Shown here: one piece after another, positions 45,415-54,868 of the stretch
Numbering within the stretch: the first letter of the stretch is position 1
How the letters are laid out: every line of letters begins with the position of its first letter
Origin: Nocardia iowensis
Lineage (GTDB): Bacteria > Actinomycetota > Actinomycetes > Mycobacteriales > Mycobacteriaceae
Direction of reading: 5' to 3'
Length of the DNA: 64,000 nt
NCBI RefSeq assembly: GCF_019222765.1
Contig: NZ_CP078145.1
Location: 8,246,001-8,310,000 of the forward strand
The notes under the pieces: generated by a model
Told to the model about the DNA's origin: nothing
What the model saw: only the letters and a program-made list of their open reading frames with translations
The model's database searches: none
Position numbers and translations under genes: made by a program

Positions 45415-46068
45415 ATGGCAGATTCCGCGGCCCGCGCGACCGCCGAAAGCATCCGGCAGGAACTCGCCGGATTACGCACCGGCGCAACCGATCCGGCCTA
45501 CGCACCGGATCGGGAACGCTTCGGTTCCTATACCCATCAGGAGATCTGGGACCTCGTCCACGAAGCGCTCGACCCGGCCGCGCTCGGCCAGACGGCGGCG
45601 GCGTGGCAGGCGAACGCGGACGCGCTCGCCGAAGCGTTCCAAGCCTTTTCCGACGCCGCCAACCGGGAATTCGCCCGCTGGTCGGGCCGCGCCGCGGACG
45701 CCGCACTACGGGCCACCCGGGAATTCGCCCTCGTCGGTGCCGAGGCGCATGAGGTTTGCCGCGCGGTCGCGCGCCTGATGGAGTTGAATGGCGATGCCGC
45801 GCAAACTATCCGGGGAGCGATCCCACCGCCCCAGCGGTACCGGCCGCTGGACGATCCGGCCGCCGAGGCGGTCTACGGCGGAAAACGGAAAATGGAGCAC
45901 GACAGCGCGGCGGCTGACATCGAAGCCGATGTCAGGGACACGATGACCTACGTCTATGCCCCGACCATGCCCGCGTCCGGCGACCGGGTACCCCGGTTCG
46001 TCCCGCCACCAGATGGACCGGGCGCACCGGTCAGACCCGGCTCCGGCGACGGGGGCGGCGCACGGTGA
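45415..46068 (+). CDS. PPE/WXG-like type VII substrate protein
   Basis: 217 residues. The N-terminal 140 are helical and contain WXG at the expected turn: NREFARWSGRAADAALRATR, preceded by QTAAAWQANADALAEAFQAF. HQEIWDLVHEALDPAALGQT resembles PPE-type N-termini. C-terminal 75 residues are Pro-rich and disordered. Substrates of this kind pair with a PE-like partner and an EspG chaperone for ESX export. GAGAG precedes ATG 45415. Its stop overlaps the EspG start by GTGA. Confidence 0.72.
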   Translation: MADSAARATAESIRQELAGLRTGATDPAYAPDRERFGSYTHQEIWDLVHEALDPAALGQTAAAWQANADALAEAFQAFSDAANREFARWSGRAADAALRATREFALVGAEAHEVCRAVARLMELNGDAAQTIRGAIPPPQRYRPLDDPAAEAVYGGKRKMEHDSAAADIEADVRDTMTYVYAPTMPASGDRVPRFVPPPDGPGAPVRPGSGDGGGAR

Positions 46069-46796
46069 AATGGGTGCTCACCCCGGACGAGTTCTCGCAT
46101 GTCTGGGAAAACGAAACCAACCTCGACCGCAAGCCATACCCGGTCAACATGGTGCCCGCGGCCACCGTGCGCACCGAATCCGAGTACGCCGCACTGCGAT
46201 TACCTCAGCGCTTCGCCCGGCAAGCCGATCCCGACCTGGCCGCCGCCCTCATGCTGTGCGGCCGCACCGATGCCACCACCATCACCGTCTCCGGTGAACG
46301 CAGCACGCCGCCGCGCAACGGGTCCAGCGGCGATGCCGAGCGCATCCTCGCCTTCGCCGCGGTGGTGCACAACCACGCGGGCATCCTGGTCGCCACCCCC
46401 GACAAGGTGACGGTCCTGATGTGCCATGCCCGCGCGGTCGGCGAGCGGCTGGTGCAGATCATCGGCTCGGCACCGGCGGGCAGGCTCGCCGCGATGCGCG
46501 AACCGCAGGACGCGGTGCTGAGCCCGGATCGCACCGAACCGTTCGTCACCAACGGTCATCGCGGTGCCGCCCGCTTCCGGCAGACGCTGCGCAAACCCGT
46601 CGACGGCCGCGGCTTCCTCACCGTCACTGTGGAACCCGACAACCCGATGTCGCCGCCAACCCGCCACCGCACCTGGCTCGATTTCACCGGCGACGGCCGC
46701 TACCTGCTGACCACCTCGCAGGACCTCATCCTGACCCCGGTCTCCGACGAAGACTTCGCCGCCCAATTCGTCAGCCTGGCGCACATTCGCGCGTGA
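46065..46796 (+). CDS. EspG-family ESX secretion-associated chaperone
   Basis: 243 residues matching the EspG family (PPE-binding cytosolic chaperones): KWVLTPDEFSHVWENETN, YPVNMVPAATVRTESEYAAL, AAVVHNHAGILVATPDKVTV, RTWLDFTGDGRYLLTTSQDL and ILTPVSDEDFAAQFVSLAHI. EspG binds PE-PPE heterodimers and hands them to the ESX ATPase EccC. GTG 46065 overlaps the upstream stop. No eccB/C/D/E or mycP is present in the window, so export must use an ESX system encoded elsewhere. Confidence 0.85.
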   Translation: MKWVLTPDEFSHVWENETNLDRKPYPVNMVPAATVRTESEYAALRLPQRFARQADPDLAAALMLCGRTDATTITVSGERSTPPRNGSSGDAERILAFAAVVHNHAGILVATPDKVTVLMCHARAVGERLVQIIGSAPAGRLAAMREPQDAVLSPDRTEPFVTNGHRGAARFRQTLRKPVDGRGFLTVTVEPDNPMSPPTRHRTWLDFTGDGRYLLTTSQDLILTPVSDEDFAAQFVSLAHIRA

Positions 46797-46858
46797 CACG
46801 ACATGAGCCCCTCCGCGTTCCGGCGCCGTGGCAGTTGGCTCGTGGTTAGGTGTAGTGC

Positions 46859-47707
46859 ATGGCGAAGATCCAATGGTCCATCGCGGCCACCGAGGCCCTG
46901 AAAGCCGATGGATTGCGGATCGCCGAGCTGGACACCGCGGGCACGCCCGGGTTCCCCGGTGACAAGAAGGCGGGCCAGGAGCTGTTGGCCGAGCGCGCCG
47001 AGGTGTTGTCGAGCCTGCAGGAACGGCTCTATGCCAATGGGCGATCAGGTGATTCGCGCAATGTGCTGCTGGTCTTGCAGGGCATGGACACCTCGGGCAA
47101 GGGCGGCATCGTCCGGCACGTCATCGGGTCGGTCGACCCGCAGGGCGTCGACCATGCCGCGTTCGGCGTGCCGACCGCGCAGGAGAAGCGGCACCACTAC
47201 CTGTGGCGCATCCGCAAGGCGCTGCCCCGAGGTGGGCAACTCGGTGTGTTCGACCGCTCGCACTACGAGGACGTGCTGGTGGTGCGCGTGCACAACCTGG
47301 TGCCCGAGGCGGAATGGGAGCCGCGCTACGACGAAATCAACGCGTTCGAGCGGGAACTCGTGGACGCGGGCACCACGCTGGTGAAGGTGGCGATGTTCGT
47401 CTCGCTCGGCGAACAGAAGAAGCGGCTGCGCGAACGCCTGGACCGACCGGACAAATACTGGAAGTTCAACCCGTCCGATATCGACGAACGCGCCTACTGG
47501 CCCGCCTACCAAGAGGCGTACCAGGCCATGCTCGATCGCACGTCCACCGACTATGCCCGATGGCACGTGATACCCGCCGACCACAAGTGGTACGCCCGCC
47601 TTGCCGTCACCGAACTGCTCATCGAGGCGCTGATCCAGCTGAAATTGGATTGGCCGCCGGCGAAATTCGACGTCGAGGAGCAGAAGCGGCGCCTGGCCGA
47701 ATCCTGA
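46859..47707 (+). CDS. Polyphosphate kinase 2 family protein (PPK2)
   Basis: 282 residues. P-loop kinase: Walker A VLLVLQGMDTSGKGGIVRHV, VGSVDPQGVDHAAFGVPTAQ, lid and Walker B GQLGVFDRSHYEDVLVVRVH, EQKKRLRERLDRPDKYWKFN, WHVIPADHKWYARLAVTELL. PPK2 enzymes phosphorylate nucleoside mono- or diphosphates with polyP. Which subclass is not clear. ATG 46859. Convergent with the LLM gene. Confidence 0.93.
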   Translation: MAKIQWSIAATEALKADGLRIAELDTAGTPGFPGDKKAGQELLAERAEVLSSLQERLYANGRSGDSRNVLLVLQGMDTSGKGGIVRHVIGSVDPQGVDHAAFGVPTAQEKRHHYLWRIRKALPRGGQLGVFDRSHYEDVLVVRVHNLVPEAEWEPRYDEINAFERELVDAGTTLVKVAMFVSLGEQKKRLRERLDRPDKYWKFNPSDIDERAYWPAYQEAYQAMLDRTSTDYARWHVIPADHKWYARLAVTELLIEALIQLKLDWPPAKFDVEEQKRRLAES

Positions 47708-47766
47708 GTCCGCCGAGCCGCGTGTCGCCTTGGGCGACAACACGACCGGCGGGTGGGTCAGCGCGA

Positions 47767-48627
47767 TTACACCAGAGGTCGAACTTCCTCGGCGATGAAG
47801 CGCACGAAGCCCTCGGGATCCGGCTCATCGGAGGTCGGCTGAACGACGACGGTATCCGCCCCCGCCTCCGCGAGACGGATGACGGCGTCGGCGACGGCGT
47901 TGGCATCACCGGCGACTCCGGCGCCCGGCGCATGCTGCGGTGTCCGCTCCGCGGCGAGCCGCGCCTCGGCGTCCGGGCCGGTGACGGCGAGCAGATTCGC
48001 CACGACCACGTGCCGATCGGTGCGTCCCGCCGTCGCGCGTCCTTCATCGATGAGCTTGCGCGCGGCGCGAACGCCGTCCGCGTCGGTGATCGAATCCAGC
48101 AGCGTCCCATCGGCGTGCGCGCCACAGACACGAATCGAGCGCGGACCGCGCGCACCGGCGTAGACCCTCGGCGGCGCGAGCGGCGGCCAATCCAGCGCCA
48201 CCTCAGCCAACCGCACATACCGACCGGCTGCGGTGACCCGCTCACCCGCGAGCAGCGCACGCAACGCGTCCAGATACTCACTCAGCAAGGTGACCGGCGA
48301 TTCGACCCGCGCGCCGACCTGCCCCATCCAGTCCTGCACTCCGTGACCGACACCGAGCACCAGCCGGTCAGGGAACAGTCGGTCCAAGGTCGCGGCTTCC
48401 ATCGCGGTCAGCGCCACATTGCGCAGCGGCACCGGCAACAGCCCGATGCCGACACTCAGCCGCTCTGTCCAAGCCAAAGCCGCTGCGGCACTTGCGATTC
48501 CACTCTCCAGGAAGCAGTCTTCCCAGAGCCACAGCTGCTCCAGCCCGGCCTCCTCGGCGACGCGGGCCACGGCACGCAGCCGCTCGGGTGGATTCTGGGG
48601 ACGAAAAACAGCACCGAGAACAGTCAT
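47767..48627 (-). CDS. LLM class flavin/F420-dependent oxidoreductase
   Basis: 286 residues, luciferase-like TIM barrel: LGAVFRPQNPPERLRAVARV, LEQLWLWEDCFLESGIASAA, LSVGIGLLPVPLRNVALTAM, LVLGVGHGVQDWMGQVG, PRVYAGARGPRSIRVCGAHA, ADTVVVQPTSDEP. Probably F420-dependent as in related actinobacterial enzymes; substrate unknown. ATG 48627 chosen because it begins the first strand; ATG 48678 is in frame. Confidence 0.86.
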   Translation of the reverse strand: MTVLGAVFRPQNPPERLRAVARVAEEAGLEQLWLWEDCFLESGIASAAAALAWTERLSVGIGLLPVPLRNVALTAMEAATLDRLFPDRLVLGVGHGVQDWMGQVGARVESPVTLLSEYLDALRALLAGERVTAAGRYVRLAEVALDWPPLAPPRVYAGARGPRSIRVCGAHADGTLLDSITDADGVRAARKLIDEGRATAGRTDRHVVVANLLAVTGPDAEARLAAERTPQHAPGAGVAGDANAVADAVIRLAEAGADTVVVQPTSDEPDPEGFVRFIAEEVRPLV

Positions 48628-48820
48628 CCCATCATTTCTACTCGGTGGGTCCGACAACTGGGGCGACACCCGCGACACCCAGTACGCCCGATATTTCGGA
48701 ATCTCTCAGGTTCACCCACGATGATGTGGGCCGTGGCCCGATCACGCGGGGATGATTTTCCAGATCTACCATCGTGGCGGCAGGTACCGGCAGTCGAGCG
48801 AAAGGCGTGGTGAGCGCACG

Positions 48821-49597
48821 GTGAGCAAGAACCCGGGTGGGAAGAAGAACCCGTTGCTGGCGGCGGATCGCGCCGAACGCAATCGCAAGATCTTCATCCA
48901 AGTGGCCGTAGCCGCCGTACTGATCGCGCTCATCGCGGCGATCGGCATCGGTGTCGCGGTGAAGAAGGCCCGCAAGGACGATCCGGGCCCCACCCCATCC
49001 ATCCCGGCGGCCGCGAATCAGAACGCGGCGGGCATCACCGGCACGATCACCGACAACGGCTCGGTGCGCATCGGCAAGCCCGATGCCAAGGTCACCGTCC
49101 GGGTCGTCGCCGACCTGCAGTGCCCCGCCTGCAAGGGCTTCGAGGGCGCCAACGCCAAGGTGCTCGACGAGGCCGTGAAGAACGGCACCGCCGCGGTCGA
49201 ATACAACGTGATCGCGTTCCTGGACAAGGCGTCCACCACCCGCTACTCGACGCGCTCGGCGAATGCCTCGTACTGCGTCGCCGAAGCTGATCCGTCGAAG
49301 TACATGGCCTGGGTGTCCGCGATGTTCGCCCAGCAGCCCGCCGAGGGCGGCGCGGGTCTGCCGGACGACAAGCTGGTCCAGATCGCGAAGGACGTTGGCT
49401 ACCCGGACGCGGTGGCGAGCTGCATCACGGATCTGAAGTACGACAAGTACATTCAGGCACGCACCGATGACGTGCTGAAGAGCGGCATCAAGTCGACTCC
49501 GTCGGTCTACGTCAACGGCAAGCAGATCGAGTCGAGCCAGGAGATCTTCGGCCCCGGCGGCCTCGCACCCGTGATCGCCGCCGCCGCGGCGCAGTGA
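48821..49597 (+). CDS. DsbA-family membrane-anchored thiol oxidoreductase (Rv2969c-like)
   Basis: 258 residues. N-terminal cytoplasmic segment and one membrane helix IFIQVAVAAVLIALIAAIGI, then an exported thioredoxin domain with insert: active site VVADLQCPACKGFEGANAKV (C-x-x-C, CPAC), cis-Pro region IKSTPSVYVNGKQIESS. It makes disulfides in exported proteins and is reoxidised by the VKOR encoded next. GTG 48821; upstream GTG 48810 gives only a 4-aa frame ending in GTGA overlap. Its stop overlaps the VKOR start. Confidence 0.92.
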   Translation: MSKNPGGKKNPLLAADRAERNRKIFIQVAVAAVLIALIAAIGIGVAVKKARKDDPGPTPSIPAAANQNAAGITGTITDNGSVRIGKPDAKVTVRVVADLQCPACKGFEGANAKVLDEAVKNGTAAVEYNVIAFLDKASTTRYSTRSANASYCVAEADPSKYMAWVSAMFAQQPAEGGAGLPDDKLVQIAKDVGYPDAVASCITDLKYDKYIQARTDDVLKSGIKSTPSVYVNGKQIESSQEIFGPGGLAPVIAAAAAQ

Positions 49598-50160
49598 TCA
49601 CCGCCCCACCCCGGGCCGCCTGGATACTGCTCCTCGGCGGGCTGGCCGGCTGGCTGGCCTCGGTGGCGCTGACCGTCGAACGGTTCAAGCTGTTCACCGA
49701 TCCGGGCTATACCCCGTCGTGCAGCATCAACCCGATCCTGTCCTGTGGATCGGTGATGGTGACCGAGCAGGCCGCGGTGTTCGGGTTCCCCAACCCGCTC
49801 ATGGGCATCGCCGGCTTCTCCGTGCTGGTCACCCTCGGTGTGCTCGCGGTGGTCGGGGTGGGGTTCCCACGCTGGATCTGGGGCGGGCTGTGGCTCGGCC
49901 TCGCGCTCGGTGTCGGCTTCGTCTGCTGGCTGATCTTCCAGAGCCTGTACCGGATCAACGCGCTGTGCCCGTACTGCATGGTGGTGTGGGCGATCATCAC
50001 CCCGCTGCTCGCGGTGGTCACCGATCAGCTCTGGGGCGGGTCACGCGGCCCGCTCCGGGTGCTGGCGGAGTGGCGATGGACGATCGTCGCGCTGTTCTAC
50101 GCGGTGGTACTGCTGCTGATCTTCCTGCGGTTCCAGGACTACTGGCTGTCGCTGGTCTAG
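49594..50160 (+). CDS. Vitamin K epoxide reductase homologue (VKOR, Rv2968c-like)
   Basis: 188 residues, polytopic membrane protein. Loop Cys pair CSINPILSCGSVMVTEQAAV and membrane CxxC in ALCPYCMVVWAIITP; five hydrophobic helices including AAWILLLGGLAGWLASVALT, GFSVLVTLGVLAVVGVGF. It reoxidises DsbA and passes electrons to menaquinone. GTG 49594 overlaps the dsbA stop (GTGA). Its 3' end overlaps that of the convergent protease gene by four bases. Confidence 0.94.
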   Translation: MITAPPRAAWILLLGGLAGWLASVALTVERFKLFTDPGYTPSCSINPILSCGSVMVTEQAAVFGFPNPLMGIAGFSVLVTLGVLAVVGVGFPRWIWGGLWLGLALGVGFVCWLIFQSLYRINALCPYCMVVWAIITPLLAVVTDQLWGGSRGPLRVLAEWRWTIVALFYAVVLLLIFLRFQDYWLSLV

Positions 50161-51245
50161 TTCGGCGTACCCAGTGCGAGTACCACGCTGACCGTGCGGT
50201 GGGCGCCCGTGGCGTCGATGATCTCCAGCTGAACGGTGTCGGCGGGCTTGCGCACGTTGATCGCCGCGTGCAGCGCGCGGGCCGAGGTGATCGCGCGACC
50301 GTCCACCGAGGTGATCACCTCGCCGTTGGTGAGCCCGGCCGAGTAGGCGGGCAGCCCGTAGATCGCCAGATCGATCCGTGCCCCCAGGGGTTTCGCGTCG
50401 GAGATCAGCACGCCGAGCGTCGCGGTCGGCCCGACGTGCACGGTCTCGGTCGGTGTCCCGGAGCGGATCTGGCCGACCACCCGCATCGCCGTATCGATCG
50501 GCACCGCGTAGCCGTTCGGGGGTCGGCCCGCTGATTGATCCGGATCGCCCGACGCGGCGGCGATCACCCCGATCACCGCGCCGTCGCGGTCGGCGAGTGC
50601 GCCGCCGGACTGCCCGGAGGTGACCGGGGCAGCGACCTCCAGCATCCCGGTGAGCGGCTTGCGGGACAGGTCGGCGGAGTTGAGCGCGACGATGGTGCTG
50701 TCCAAATCGGTGAGCGTGCCGTGGATCGCCGTCGGCGTGCCGCCGACCCCGCCCGCGTTGCCGATCGCCAGCACCTCGTCGCGCACCCGCAGGTCGGCCG
50801 AGCTGCCGATGCGGGCAGCCACCAGATCGGCCGCACCCGACAACGCGAGCAGCGCGATATCGGCGCTGGAGTCGTAGCCGAGCACCTCGGCGTCATAGGT
50901 CCGCCCGTTGCCGACATCGGTGACCGTCACGGTGTCCGCGCCCTTGATCACGTGATGGCTGGTCAGCACCTGACCGTCCGCGGTGAGCACGATGCCCGAC
51001 CCGGCGGCGCCGAGCCCGAACGGCTTGGTCGAGGCGCTGATCTCCACCAGCGCCGGGTCGACGACGGCGGCGACGGCCAGCGGATCGAGGGGCGGCGGCG
51101 CCGGAACGACGATCGGCGCGGCGACCTCGCTCGCACTGGGCGGCCAGCCGGGCAATTCACCCCGATAGCCGAGGAATCCGGCCACAGCAAGCAGCGCGGC
51201 GACGATCGTCGCCAGCGCGCGGCCCCCATACCGTTGGTCATTCAT
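50157..51245 (-). CDS. Membrane-anchored trypsin-like serine protease with PDZ domain (HtrA/PepD-like)
   Basis: 362 residues. One N-terminal membrane helix [20 protein letters not shown], Pro-rich linker, then trypsin-like domain: His in [18 protein letters not shown], Asp in [15 protein letters not shown], Ser in [21 protein letters not shown]-terminal PDZ ([20 protein letters not shown]). Acts in the periplasm-like space, probably in quality control. Its gene starts divergently from the alcohol dehydrogenase. ATG 51245. Confidence 0.92.
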   Translation of the reverse strand: MNDQRYGGRALATIVAALLAVAGFLGYRGELPGWPPSASEVAAPIVVPAPPPLDPLAVAAVVDPALVEISASTKPFGLGAAGSGIVLTADGQVLTSHHVIKGADTVTVTDVGNGRTYDAEVLGYDSSADIALLALSGAADLVAARIGSSADLRVRDEVLAIGNAGGVGGTPTAIHGTLTDLDSTIVALNSADLSRKPLTGMLEVAAPVTSGQSGGALADRDGAVIGVIAAASGDPDQSAGRPPNGYAVPIDTAMRVVGQIRSGTPTETVHVGPTATLGVLISDAKPLGARIDLAIYGLPAYSAGLTNGEVITSVDGRAITSARALHAAINVRKPADTVQLEIIDATGAHRTVSVVLALGTPN

Positions 51246-51320
51246 CGCTTCCCGCCTCGGCCTGCCTGCGAATTCCATTGTGGCCGGAGATCTTGTGGCA
51301 CGTCCGTTATGGGGCATGTT

Positions 51321-51335
51321 TGGCACTTGGTGCCA
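51321..51335. promoter_or_regulatory. Palindrome TGGCACTTGGTGCCA before the alcohol dehydrogenase gene
   Basis: Perfect 6-bp arms TGGCAC/GTGCCA around TTG, ending 21 bases upstream of ATG 51357 in the divergent promoter region with the protease. Good size for a dimeric repressor site; regulator unknown. Confidence 0.45.
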
Positions 51336-51356
51336 TGCGGCGGTAGGCATGTATGC

Positions 51357-52409
51357 ATGACAACTGCCGCTGCCTATGCCGTACCCGCACCCGATGGCAC
51401 GTTCGAGAAGGTGACGATCGAGCGCAGGGAGTTGGGCCAACACGACGTGCTGATCGACATCAAATACGCGGGTATCTGCCATTCCGACATCCACACCGCC
51501 CGCGACGAATGGGGTGGCGCCAAGTACCCCTGCGTGCCGGGTCACGAGATCGCGGGCCTGGTCGCCGCGGTCGGTTCCGCGGTGAGCAAGTACCAGGTGG
51601 GCGACCGCGTCGGCGTCGGCTGCATGGTCGATTCCTGTGGCAAGTGCGGGCCGTGCCTGGCCGACGAGGAGCAGTACTGCACCCGCGGCGCCACCATGAC
51701 CTACAACACGCCGGTCGACCCGGCCGTCCAGCCCGGCGGATACACCATGGGCGGCTACTCCACCCAGATCGTGGTGACCGAGAACTTCGTCGTCGGCATT
51801 CCCGAGGGCATCGGGCTCGACGTGGCGGCGCCGCTGCTGTGCGCGGGCGTCACGCTGTTCTCCCCGCTGCGGCACTGGAACGCCGGACCGGGCAAGAAGG
51901 TCGCCATCATCGGCATGGGCGGGCTCGGGCATGTCGGGGTGAAGATCGCGTCCGCGCTCGGCGCCGAGGTCACCGTGCTCAGCCACTCGCTGAGCAAGCA
52001 GGAGGACGGCAAGCTGTTCGGCGCCAGCCACTACTACGCCACCAGCGACAAGCAGACCTTCCGCGAACTGCGCGGCCGGTTCGACCTCATCCTCAACACC
52101 GTCTCGGCGGACCTGCCGATCGACGACTACCTGAAGCTGCTGAACCTCGACGGCACCCTGGTGATCCTCGGCCTCCCGGAAAACCCGATGAGCGTCAAGC
52201 CGTTCACCATCGCCGGTTACCGGCGCTCGCTCGCCGGATCGATGATCGGCGGCATCGCGCAGACCCAGGAGATGCTGAACTTCTGCGCCGAACACGGCAT
52301 CGGCGCGGAAATCGAGGTGATCTCGGCCGACGAGATCGATGGCGCCTACGAGCGCGTGGTCGCCAGCGACGTCCGCTACCGCTTCGTCATCGACGTGTCG
52401 ACCATGTGA
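51357..52409 (+). CDS. Zinc-dependent NAD(P)-dependent alcohol dehydrogenase, cinnamyl-alcohol-dehydrogenase type
   Basis: 350 residues. Catalytic zinc ligands in [20 protein letters not shown] (Cys) and VPGHEIAG (His), structural zinc in [17 protein letters not shown], and nucleotide-binding [20 protein letters not shown]. Resembles the AdhC/Rv3045 group that reduces aldehydes with NADPH. ATG 51357. A palindrome lies 22-36 bases upstream. Confidence 0.94.
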   Translation: MTTAAAYAVPAPDGTFEKVTIERRELGQHDVLIDIKYAGICHSDIHTARDEWGGAKYPCVPGHEIAGLVAAVGSAVSKYQVGDRVGVGCMVDSCGKCGPCLADEEQYCTRGATMTYNTPVDPAVQPGGYTMGGYSTQIVVTENFVVGIPEGIGLDVAAPLLCAGVTLFSPLRHWNAGPGKKVAIIGMGGLGHVGVKIASALGAEVTVLSHSLSKQEDGKLFGASHYYATSDKQTFRELRGRFDLILNTVSADLPIDDYLKLLNLDGTLVILGLPENPMSVKPFTIAGYRRSLAGSMIGGIAQTQEMLNFCAEHGIGAEIEVISADEIDGAYERVVASDVRYRFVIDVSTM

Positions 52410-52545
52410 GATTCGCGGCTCGCGCACCGCGCCACTGGCCGAGCACGCCAGGTGAGGCCCGCTGTCGATGTCGACGGCCGCCAGGGGTCCGCTCGCCCGG
52501 CCGGGCAGGTTGCGGGCGGACCTGGGTGCACCTGGGTACGTTGAC

Positions 52546-53766
52546 GTGGTGGCTGCGGATGACGACGAAACGACGCCTCCCGCCGGAATCTCGGCGCCCG
52601 CCGGCGAGGCGGTGGTCACCGCCGAGGTGACCACCGGACCGCCGCCGTGGTTGCTGCGGGCGTTCCTGCTCGCGGCGGCGACGGTGGCGGGGCTGTTCGC
52701 GAGCTATTGGGCACTGACCCGGCTGCAGGGCTTGCTGACCATCCTGTTGGTTTCGCTGTTCCTGGCGTTCGCCATCGAGCCCGCGGTGAACTGGCTCGCG
52801 CGCCGTGGGATGCGGCGCGGGCCCGCGACCGGAGTGGTCTTCCTCGTCTTGGCCGTGATCGTCGTCGGATTCTTCTGGACGCTCGGCTCATTGCTGATCG
52901 ATCAGGTCACCACCCTGGTCAACAACGCGCCGCAGTACGCCGACCAGGGCATCGACTGGGCCAACCGCACCTTCAAGACGCACCTGTCCGGTACCGACAT
53001 CGAGAAATACACCAGCAATTGGAGTAAATATCTCGAGGGCATGGCCGGAAATGCCTGGGATATCGGCACGAAGACGATCGGCGTGGTCTTCCAGTCGCTC
53101 GGCGTGCTGCTGTTCACCTATTATTTCGCGGCCGACGGACCGCGCTTCCGTAACGCCGTGTGTTCCCTGTTGCCGCCGCGTCGGCAACGGCATGTGTTGC
53201 GCGCCTGGGACATTGCCGTGGAGAAGACCGGCGGCTACATCTACTCGCGCGGCCTGCTCGCGCTCGCCTCCACGCTGGCGCATTACGTCGCGCTGCGAGT
53301 GCTCGATGTGCCGTCCGCCTTCGCGCTCGCGCTCTGGGTCGGTGTCGTCTCGCAGTTCATTCCGACGGTCGGCACCTACCTCGCCGGGGCACTGCCGGTC
53401 ATTGTCGCGCTGGTGCACGACCCCTCGGACGCGCTGTGGATTCTCGGCTTCATCGTGCTGTATCAGCAGTTCGAAAACTATGTGCTGCAACCGAGAATCA
53501 CCGCGACCACCCTCGACATGCACCCCGCCGTCGCCTTCGGTGCGGTGCTGGCGGGGGCCGCGCTACTCGGTGCGACCGGTGCGCTGCTTGCCATTCCGGT
53601 CACCGCGACGGTCCAAGCGTTCAGCGGCGCCTACATCCGTCGCTACGACGTCGAGACCGACGTCGACACGACGAAACCGGAACCGCCGCCGAAGAAGAAG
53701 CCCCGAAAATGGTCCCGGCAGTTGACCTTTCGCTTCACTGGCTCCGGCCAGCCGCCGACGGATTAA
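52546..53766 (+). CDS. AI-2E family transporter (PerM/YdiK-like)
   Basis: About 406 residues with eight hydrophobic segments, for example AFLLAAATVAGLFASYWALT, LLTILLVSLFLAFAIEPAVN, VVFLVLAVIVVGFFWTLGSL, VVSQFIPTVGTYLAGALPVI. The LQPRITATTLDMHPAVAFGA motif is typical of the family. Substrate not known. Basic Pro/Lys C-tail (EPPPKKKPRKWSRQL). Start uncertain: GTG 52546 chosen; ATG 52468 in frame with GAGG ten bases upstream would add 26 residues. Confidence 0.85.
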   Translation: MVAADDDETTPPAGISAPAGEAVVTAEVTTGPPPWLLRAFLLAAATVAGLFASYWALTRLQGLLTILLVSLFLAFAIEPAVNWLARRGMRRGPATGVVFLVLAVIVVGFFWTLGSLLIDQVTTLVNNAPQYADQGIDWANRTFKTHLSGTDIEKYTSNWSKYLEGMAGNAWDIGTKTIGVVFQSLGVLLFTYYFAADGPRFRNAVCSLLPPRRQRHVLRAWDIAVEKTGGYIYSRGLLALASTLAHYVALRVLDVPSAFALALWVGVVSQFIPTVGTYLAGALPVIVALVHDPSDALWILGFIVLYQQFENYVLQPRITATTLDMHPAVAFGAVLAGAALLGATGALLAIPVTATVQAFSGAYIRRYDVETDVDTTKPEPPPKKKPRKWSRQLTFRFTGSGQPPTD

Positions 53767-53850
53767 CCGCACATGCCCGGACCTGCTCGTTCAGCGCCCG
53801 CGTCACCACGCCCAGCGGCGCCCTGTTGCGCGGTGTCGTACTCGACCTGA

Positions 53851-54045
53851 ATGGTGAGCCGATCATCGATGGTGAAGACCGTGAGCTTCGGCGGCACGTC
53901 GCCGGACTTCGCCGTCGGCGCCGTGCTGCAGACCATGATCGGCGGGCTGCTGCTGCAGTGGCTGGTCGACCCGGCCAACGCACCGCCCGCCGACACGCTA
54001 GCCGCGGGCCTTCGCACGCTGGCCGAGGCTGTCGACCCCGCCTGA
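53851..54045 (+). pseudogene. Probable TetR C-terminal remnant
   Basis: A 64-codon frame whose C-terminal part, SPDFAVGAVLQTMIGGLLLQ then WLVDPANAPPADTLAAGLRT, looks like the end of a TetR-family ligand domain, but no HTH half exists upstream (the preceding 80 bases end the transporter gene). On the opposite strand a different frame over the same region also reads like protein (KLTVFTIDDRLTIQVEYDTA) but shifts frame. I interpret the region as decayed coding sequence. Confidence 0.4.
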
Positions 54046-54100
54046 CCGACGCCGGGCGACCACCCGGCGAACTCGCCGACCGGTGCTACCGTTCCCGCCC

Positions 54101-54856
54101 GTGCCGATCATCCATGCTGGAACGATGGCGATTCTGCTGGCGCTGGTCTCGATGTGCTCCACGCTGATCGGCGGGTTCGTCGCGGTGCGCATCGGCGACC
54201 GCAAACATCTGGTACTCGGACTCGCCGCGGGCGTGATGCTCGGCGTGGTCTTCTTCGACCTGCTGCCAGAGGCGCTGGAACAGTCCAGCCAGCAGGTGCT
54301 CGGGGTGCCCGCCGCACTGCTCGCCGCGGTGGTCGGGTTTCTCACCATCCACGTGATCGAACGCGCGGTCGCCATTCACACCGGCCACGAGCAGGAATTC
54401 GGCACGCACACCCATGGTTTCGAATCCGTCGGCATCCTCGCCGCCGCCGGGCTGATCTTTCACAGCCTCTTGGACGGCCTCGGCATCGGTCTCGGTTTCC
54501 AGGCCGGCGCAGGCGTCGGCGCCGCGGTCGCCATCGCGGTCATCGCGCACGACTTCGCCGACGGTTTCAACACTTTCACCATCTCGACCCTCTACGGCAA
54601 CGCCCGCAAGCGCGCGCTGACGCTACTCGGCCTCGACGCGATCGCCCCCGTGGTCGGCGCGGTGATCGGCACCCTGATCCACGTCCCCGACGGCATGGTC
54701 GGCCTCTACCTCGGCTACTTCGCCGGTTTCCTGCTGTACCTGGCCACCGCCGACATCCTGCCGGAAGCACACGCCGTGCACCCCTCCCGCCTCACCCTCG
54801 CCTGCACGGTGACGGGCGCGGCGCTCATGCTTGGCGTCGCCGCGCTGAACCACTGA
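54101..54856 (+). CDS. ZIP-family metal transporter
   Basis: 251 residues, eight transmembrane segments. Metal-site motifs HSLLDGLGIGLGF and IAHDFADGFNTFTIS with the His/Asp/Glu pattern of ZIP (GufA-like). A His-rich loop HTGHEQEFGTHTHGFESV is typical of metal-handling loops. Imports zinc or another divalent metal. Start chosen at GTG 54101; GTG 54083 and ATG 54125 are alternatives. Convergent with the VOC gene. Confidence 0.9.
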   Translation: MPIIHAGTMAILLALVSMCSTLIGGFVAVRIGDRKHLVLGLAAGVMLGVVFFDLLPEALEQSSQQVLGVPAALLAAVVGFLTIHVIERAVAIHTGHEQEFGTHTHGFESVGILAAAGLIFHSLLDGLGIGLGFQAGAGVGAAVAIAVIAHDFADGFNTFTISTLYGNARKRALTLLGLDAIAPVVGAVIGTLIHVPDGMVGLYLGYFAGFLLYLATADILPEAHAVHPSRLTLACTVTGAALMLGVAALNH

Positions 54857-54868
54857 CCGCGGTCGCGG

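Noticed and set aside
48810-48824. 4-aa frame ending in GTGA overlap with the dsbA-like start
   Set aside because: Too short to judge; GTGA overlaps of this size arise often in GC-rich sequence.
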